Source of the DNA: Deltaproteobacteria bacterium
GTDB lineage: Bacteria > Desulfobacterota > Desulfomonilia > UBA1062
Reading direction: 5' to 3'
Length of the DNA stretch: 9,883 nucleotides
Assembly: GCA_016934135.1 (NCBI GenBank)
Contig: JAFGTK010000143.1
Location: forward strand, 1 to 9,883
Below are positions 6,646 through 9,883 of the stretch, piece by piece. The translations under genes and the position numbers were made by a program. Each line of letters opens with the position of its first letter. Position 1 is the stretch's first letter. The notes under the pieces were generated by a model. It was not told the origin of the DNA. It was given only the letters and a program-made list of their open reading frames with translations, and did not search any database.

Positions 6646-8067
6646 ATGCTGGAAACTGCCAGACAATACAGATGTTCCACTTTGCGGCCCACGGAATTGG
6701 TGGATGACCTCCTTGCCAGAATACGAAGCGGGTCCTTGAATGCCTTCATAACCGTCGACGAAGCTGGTGCCATGAGAGATGCAGGGAAAGCTGAAAAAGC
6801 TCTGAAACAAGGCAGTGGTGATACACTTACCGGGATCCCTGTAGCAGTAAAGGACAATATCTGCACCAGGGGCATAAAGACCACCTGTGCATCGAAGATC
6901 CTGGCAAACTTTGTCCCCACGTATGACGCCACGGTGGTGGAAAGGCTCAGGAACCGTGGGGCAATCATCATCGGCAAGACAAATCTTGATGAATTTGCCA
7001 TGGGATCAACCACGACAACGAGCACTTTCGGACCGGCGAAGAACCCGTGGGATGAAACCAGGACCCCAGGCGGTTCAAGCGGGGGGTCTGCCGCTGCAGT
7101 TGCCGCAGGACTGTGTGCAGGCGCGCTTGGATCGGACACCGGAGGGTCCATCAGACAGCCTGCGAGCTTCTGCGGCATTACCGGGTTGAAGCCTACGTAC
7201 GGGTCCGTATCCAGGTTCGGCCTGGTTGCCTTTGCATCATCCCTGGACCAGATCGGGCCCATGGCACGGACGGCACGGGATACGGCAGTGCTGTACGATG
7301 CCATCAAGGGCCATGACCCTTCTGACTCCACGAGCGTTCCACGGGGGTATCCTGCAATCGATCTGAAAAGTCCCGACATGAACGGTATCCGCATCGGGGT
7401 CCCGGACGAGTTCTTTGCCGAGGGATTGTCACCTGAGGTGGCACTGTCGGTACGCCGGGGGATCTCGACGTTTGAAGGTCTGGGCGCCAGGATTATTCCC
7501 ATCTCTCTGCCCTACATCAGGTATGGAGTCGCGGTCTACTATATCATCGCAACTGCAGAGGCCAGCTCGAATCTCGCACGATATGACGGCGTGCGATACG
7601 GAGTCCGCAAAGAAGGATCAGGAGATCTTACGGACATGTACATGGAAACCAGGGCACAGGGATTCGGTGCAGAGGTTAAACGCAGGATCATGCTCGGTAC
7701 CTATGCGCTTTCGGCAGGATACTACGACGCATACTATAAAAAGGCATCACAGGTAAGGGTGCTGATATCCCAGGAGTTCGAGGCTGCGTTTACCCGCTGT
7801 GACCTGATAGCTGGTCCTACTGCACCGGTATGCGCATTCGGCCTCGATGAGATGATGGATGACCCGCTGAGCATATACCTGCTCGATATCTATACCATAC
7901 CTGCAAACCTGGCCGGGCTGCCGGCGTTGAGTCTTCCATGCGGGTTTTCCGGTGAGGGCATGCCCGTGGGCATGCAGTTGATCGCTCCTCATTTCAGGGA
8001 AGACACGCTCCTGGGTGCAGGCATGGCTTTTCAGGACCACACGGGGTTCCATGAGGTTAGACCTTGA
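6646..8067 (+). CDS. gatA: Asp-tRNA(Asn)/Glu-tRNA(Gln) amidotransferase subunit A (amidase)
   Basis: Amidase subunit (473 residues) that hydrolyses glutamine to release ammonia, which is channelled to GatB for tRNA amidation. Amidase-signature residues are intact: Lys69 in GIPVAVKDN, cis-Ser144 in PGGSSGGSAAA and Ser168 in GSDTGGSIRQP, with the same spacing as the catalytic triad of known GatA proteins (Lys79/Ser154/Ser178 in Staphylococcus aureus, from memory). The GatA segments SSNLARYDGVRYG (307-319) and NLAGLPALSLPCG (421-433) are also present. The frame stays open upstream into gatC, but the ATG at 6646 fits best: it gives the normal N-terminal helix and is preceded by a modest TAAGG (6633-6637) that overlaps the gatC stop. 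It is slightly shorter than many GatA proteins, at the N-terminus only. Its TGA overlaps the gatB start by 4 bases. Confidence 0.97.
   Translation: MLETARQYRCSTLRPTELVDDLLARIRSGSLNAFITVDEAGAMRDAGKAEKALKQGSGDTLTGIPVAVKDNICTRGIKTTCASKILANFVPTYDATVVERLRNRGAIIIGKTNLDEFAMGSTTTTSTFGPAKNPWDETRTPGGSSGGSAAAVAAGLCAGALGSDTGGSIRQPASFCGITGLKPTYGSVSRFGLVAFASSLDQIGPMARTARDTAVLYDAIKGHDPSDSTSVPRGYPAIDLKSPDMNGIRIGVPDEFFAEGLSPEVALSVRRGISTFEGLGARIIPISLPYIRYGVAVYYIIATAEASSNLARYDGVRYGVRKEGSGDLTDMYMETRAQGFGAEVKRRIMLGTYALSAGYYDAYYKKASQVRVLISQEFEAAFTRCDLIAGPTAPVCAFGLDEMMDDPLSIYLLDIYTIPANLAGLPALSLPCGFSGEGMPVGMQLIAPHFREDTLLGAGMAFQDHTGFHEVRP
8053..8066 (+). promoter_or_regulatory. Ribosome binding site and TTG start of gatB
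   Basis: GAGG (8053-8056), inside the end of gatA, lies 7 bases before TTG (8064-8066), which overlaps the gatA TGA as TTGA. Starting here gives LREYDIVIGLEVHAQL, the complete conserved GatB N-terminus. The next in-frame ATG comes too late, after the zinc-site cysteines, so the rare TTG start is well supported. Translational coupling to gatA is likely. Confidence 0.8.
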
Positions 8068-9497
8068 GAGAATACGACATCGTCATAGGTCTGGAGGTCC
8101 ATGCGCAGCTGCTGACCAGTACGAAGATTTTCTGCGGCTGCTCAACAAAGGCCGGTCTTCCCCCGAACACCAATACCTGCCCTGTCTGCATGGGTATGCC
8201 CGGGATATTGCCGGTGCTGAACAGGAAGGTGGTGGCTTATGGAATAAAACTCGGACTCGCCACACACTGCAGCATTACCCGCAGGAATATCTTTGCCCGG
8301 AAAAACTACTTTTATCCGGATCTGCCCAAGGGATACCAGATCACGCAGTATGAAAATCCGCTTGGCGAGCATGGTTTTCTGGAAATTGAGGTCGGACATT
8401 CTTCGAAAAGAATCGGCATCACCAGGATTCACATGGAGGAGGATGCCGGAAAAAATATCCATGACGAGCATGAGCCGCTGAGCTATGTGGATTTCAACAG
8501 GGCAGGGGTGCCCCTGCTGGAGATCGTTTCCGAACCGGATATAACCAGCACGGAAGAAGCCGTGGCATACCTCAAGGAACTGCGGCAGGTCCTCATGTAC
8601 CTCGATATCTGCGACGGTAACATGGAAGAGGGCTCCTTCCGGTGCGATGCCAACATATCCGTAAAGCCGGCAGGATCAGAACAATTCGGCATCCGAACGG
8701 AACTCAAGAACATGAATTCCTTCAAAAACGTTCAGAAGGCCCTGGAGTTTGAGATCAATCGGCACATCGGGATTGTTAAGAGCGGCGGAAGAGTCGAGCA
8801 GGATACCATGCTGTGGAATGCCGCTGAAAACAGGACATACTCCATGCGTTCAAAGGAAGAGAGCCATGATTACCGCTATTTTCCGGAGCCCGACCTGTTA
8901 CCGCTTGAAGTTGATGATGCCTGGATTGAAGAGGTCCGATCCCTTTTGCCGGAGCTGCCCTCTGCAAGAAGAAGACGTTTTCAGTTGCAGTACGGCATTC
9001 CCGAATACGATGCCGATGTACTGACCCAGTCAAAGCCGCTGGCAGACTATTTTGAAAAGTGTACTCATCTCCTGGATTCACCCAAAGAGATCAGCAACTG
9101 GATCATGACATCTGTGCTCAGGGTGCTCAATGAAAAAGGTATAGACATCTCAGCTCTTACGGTTACGCCTGAGATGCTCACTGATATGCTCTCCCTCATA
9201 AAGAAAGGCACCATCTCCATAAGCATGGCAAAGGACGTCTTTTCAGAGATGGCCGGGACAGGCAGGTCTTCTGCTGAAATCGTGAAATCAAGAGGGCTTG
9301 AGCAGGTCAGCGATGAGGTTGATTTAAGGGATAAGGTAAGGGATATCATAGAAAACAATCCGGCAGAAACTGAGAAATACAGGGCAGGAAAGACCCAGCT
9401 CCTTGGATTTTTCGTTGGTCAGCTTATGAAAGCAACCAGGGGGAAGGCAAACCCGAAAATTGCCAATAAAATAATCAAGGAGATGCTTGACTCATGA
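8064..9497 (+). CDS. gatB: Asp-tRNA(Asn)/Glu-tRNA(Gln) amidotransferase subunit B
   Basis: tRNA-binding and kinase subunit (477 residues, normal length) of GatCAB. It phosphorylates the misacylated Glu or Asp on the tRNA with ATP, then transfers ammonia from GatA. Visible signatures: Glu11 and His13 in GLEVHAQL and Glu125 in HMEEDAGK (metal/active site in studied GatB proteins), paired cysteines C24-x-C26 and C39-x-x-C42 typical of the zinc-binding form, KNYFYPDLPKGYQI (80-93), the cradle motif RTELKNMNSFK (211-221) and YRYFPEPDLLP (270-280). From about residue 330 a helical YqeY-like tail follows, used for tRNA recognition. The start is TTG at 8064, sharing TTGA with the gatA stop. The gene ends in ATGA, overlapping the next start. 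Whether it serves tRNA-Gln, tRNA-Asn or both depends on whether GlnRS and AsnRS exist elsewhere in the genome. Confidence 0.97.
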   Translation: MREYDIVIGLEVHAQLLTSTKIFCGCSTKAGLPPNTNTCPVCMGMPGILPVLNRKVVAYGIKLGLATHCSITRRNIFARKNYFYPDLPKGYQITQYENPLGEHGFLEIEVGHSSKRIGITRIHMEEDAGKNIHDEHEPLSYVDFNRAGVPLLEIVSEPDITSTEEAVAYLKELRQVLMYLDICDGNMEEGSFRCDANISVKPAGSEQFGIRTELKNMNSFKNVQKALEFEINRHIGIVKSGGRVEQDTMLWNAAENRTYSMRSKEESHDYRYFPEPDLLPLEVDDAWIEEVRSLLPELPSARRRRFQLQYGIPEYDADVLTQSKPLADYFEKCTHLLDSPKEISNWIMTSVLRVLNEKGIDISALTVTPEMLTDMLSLIKKGTISISMAKDVFSEMAGTGRSSAEIVKSRGLEQVSDEVDLRDKVRDIIENNPAETEKYRAGKTQLLGFFVGQLMKATRGKANPKIANKIIKEMLDS

Positions 9498-9883
9498 AAA
9501 CGTTGCACATAGCTGATACCGAACAGGTATGCTCGGGTGACGTAACCGATGTCTATTTTCTGAGAACCGAGAAGATCCTGAAAGAAAAAAACAAGTCAGG
9601 GCATGTCTGCATGGAGGTGTATCTCAAGTCTTTTCCGGACAAGAGATATACATGGGGCGTTTTTGCGGGCCTGGAAGAGATCTGTATTATCCTTGCAGGC
9701 AAGCCTGTGACGGTCCATGCTTTGGCCGAAGGCAGTGTATTCAATGCAGGCACCCCGGTAATGATCATAGAGGGGAATTATCTGGATTTCGGTGAGTTTG
9801 AAACCGCAGTGCTGGGGTGTCTGTGCCAGGCATCGGGTATCGCCACCAAGGCATCCCGCTGCAGGGTGGCCTGCACAGACAAG
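9494..9883 (+). CDS. pncB: Nicotinate phosphoribosyltransferase, N-terminal part (runs off window)
   Basis: The first 130 codons are open to the window edge. Translation gives SGDVTDVYFLRTEKIL (14-29), YTWGVFAGLEE (52-62), the EGSVFNAGTPVMIIEG region (79-94) and LCQASGIATKASR (110-122). This matches, from memory, the N-terminal and early barrel regions of archaeal-type nicotinate phosphoribosyltransferases (NAPRTase), which make nicotinate mononucleotide from nicotinate and PRPP in the NAD salvage pathway. The PRPP-binding region lies beyond the edge, so catalytic integrity cannot be checked. The ATG at 9494 overlaps the gatB TGA (ATGA), with AAGGAG at 9477-9482 as its ribosome site, indicating it is the fourth gene of the gat operon. 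Some members of this superfamily use nicotinamide or quinolinate, so substrate is inferred from the family. The symbol is the generic one for this activity. Confidence 0.82.
   Translation, partial: MKTLHIADTEQVCSGDVTDVYFLRTEKILKEKNKSGHVCMEVYLKSFPDKRYTWGVFAGLEEICIILAGKPVTVHALAEGSVFNAGTPVMIIEGNYLDFGEFETAVLGCLCQASGIATKASRCRVACTDK

Noticed and set aside
6579..7502. A 307-codon open frame on the minus strand inside gatA
   Set aside because: It lies entirely opposite gatC/gatA, whose catalytic motifs are clear. It shows no recognisable motif, and its length is explained by codon bias of the true gene leaving few stops on the other strand.
1..9883. CRISPR arrays, insertion sequences, tRNA or rRNA genes, phage or defence genes
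   Set aside because: No spaced direct-repeat array, transposase frame, terminal inverted repeats, tRNA cloverleaf or rRNA-like sequence was found. All large frames are accounted for by metabolic or translation genes.

Overview
This is a bacterial chromosomal window with dense genes and no visible mobile DNA. Coding sequence is moderately G+C-rich by eye, and the gaps between genes are AT-rich. Several long-chain acyl-CoA synthetases sit beside gatCAB and an archaeal-type nicotinate phosphoribosyltransferase. That mix would fit a deltaproteobacterial (Desulfobacterota) fatty-acid or aromatic-acid degrader. This is an inference from gene content, not proof, and no rRNA or tRNA gene is present to fix the taxonomy.

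Left half (1-6152): adenylate-forming acyl-CoA synthetases. A plus-strand pair consists of the last 40 codons of one FAA1-type enzyme (1-120) and, 35 bases later, a complete 623-residue enzyme of a different subfamily (156-2027). They converge on two minus-strand FAA1-type paralogues (2141-3949 and 4335-6152), a tandem duplication. Each minus-strand paralogue has its own sigma-70-like promoter, strong Shine-Dalgarno sequence and intrinsic terminator, so the two look like separate transcription units. All four would charge carboxylic acids to acyl-CoA for beta-oxidation or lipid synthesis. Keeping several suggests different chain-length or substrate preferences, or different regulation.

Right half (6281-9883): a compact plus-strand operon, gatC-gatA-gatB followed by a nicotinate phosphoribosyltransferase gene that runs off the window. 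GatCAB converts Glu-tRNA(Gln) and/or Asp-tRNA(Asn) to the correctly amidated tRNAs, so the organism probably lacks GlnRS and/or AsnRS. The genes are tightly coupled: a 10-base gap, then two 4-base overlaps. gatC starts with GTG and gatB with TTG. The operon is divergent from the nearest synthetase gene, and both promoters lie in the 195-base gap at 6153-6347.

I see no clearly new biological system. The points worth a second look are the synthetase paralogue array, a perfect 11-base tandem repeat over the promoter of the 605-residue paralogue, stacked hairpins between the convergent genes, and a 385-base gap with a G8 hairpin loop.
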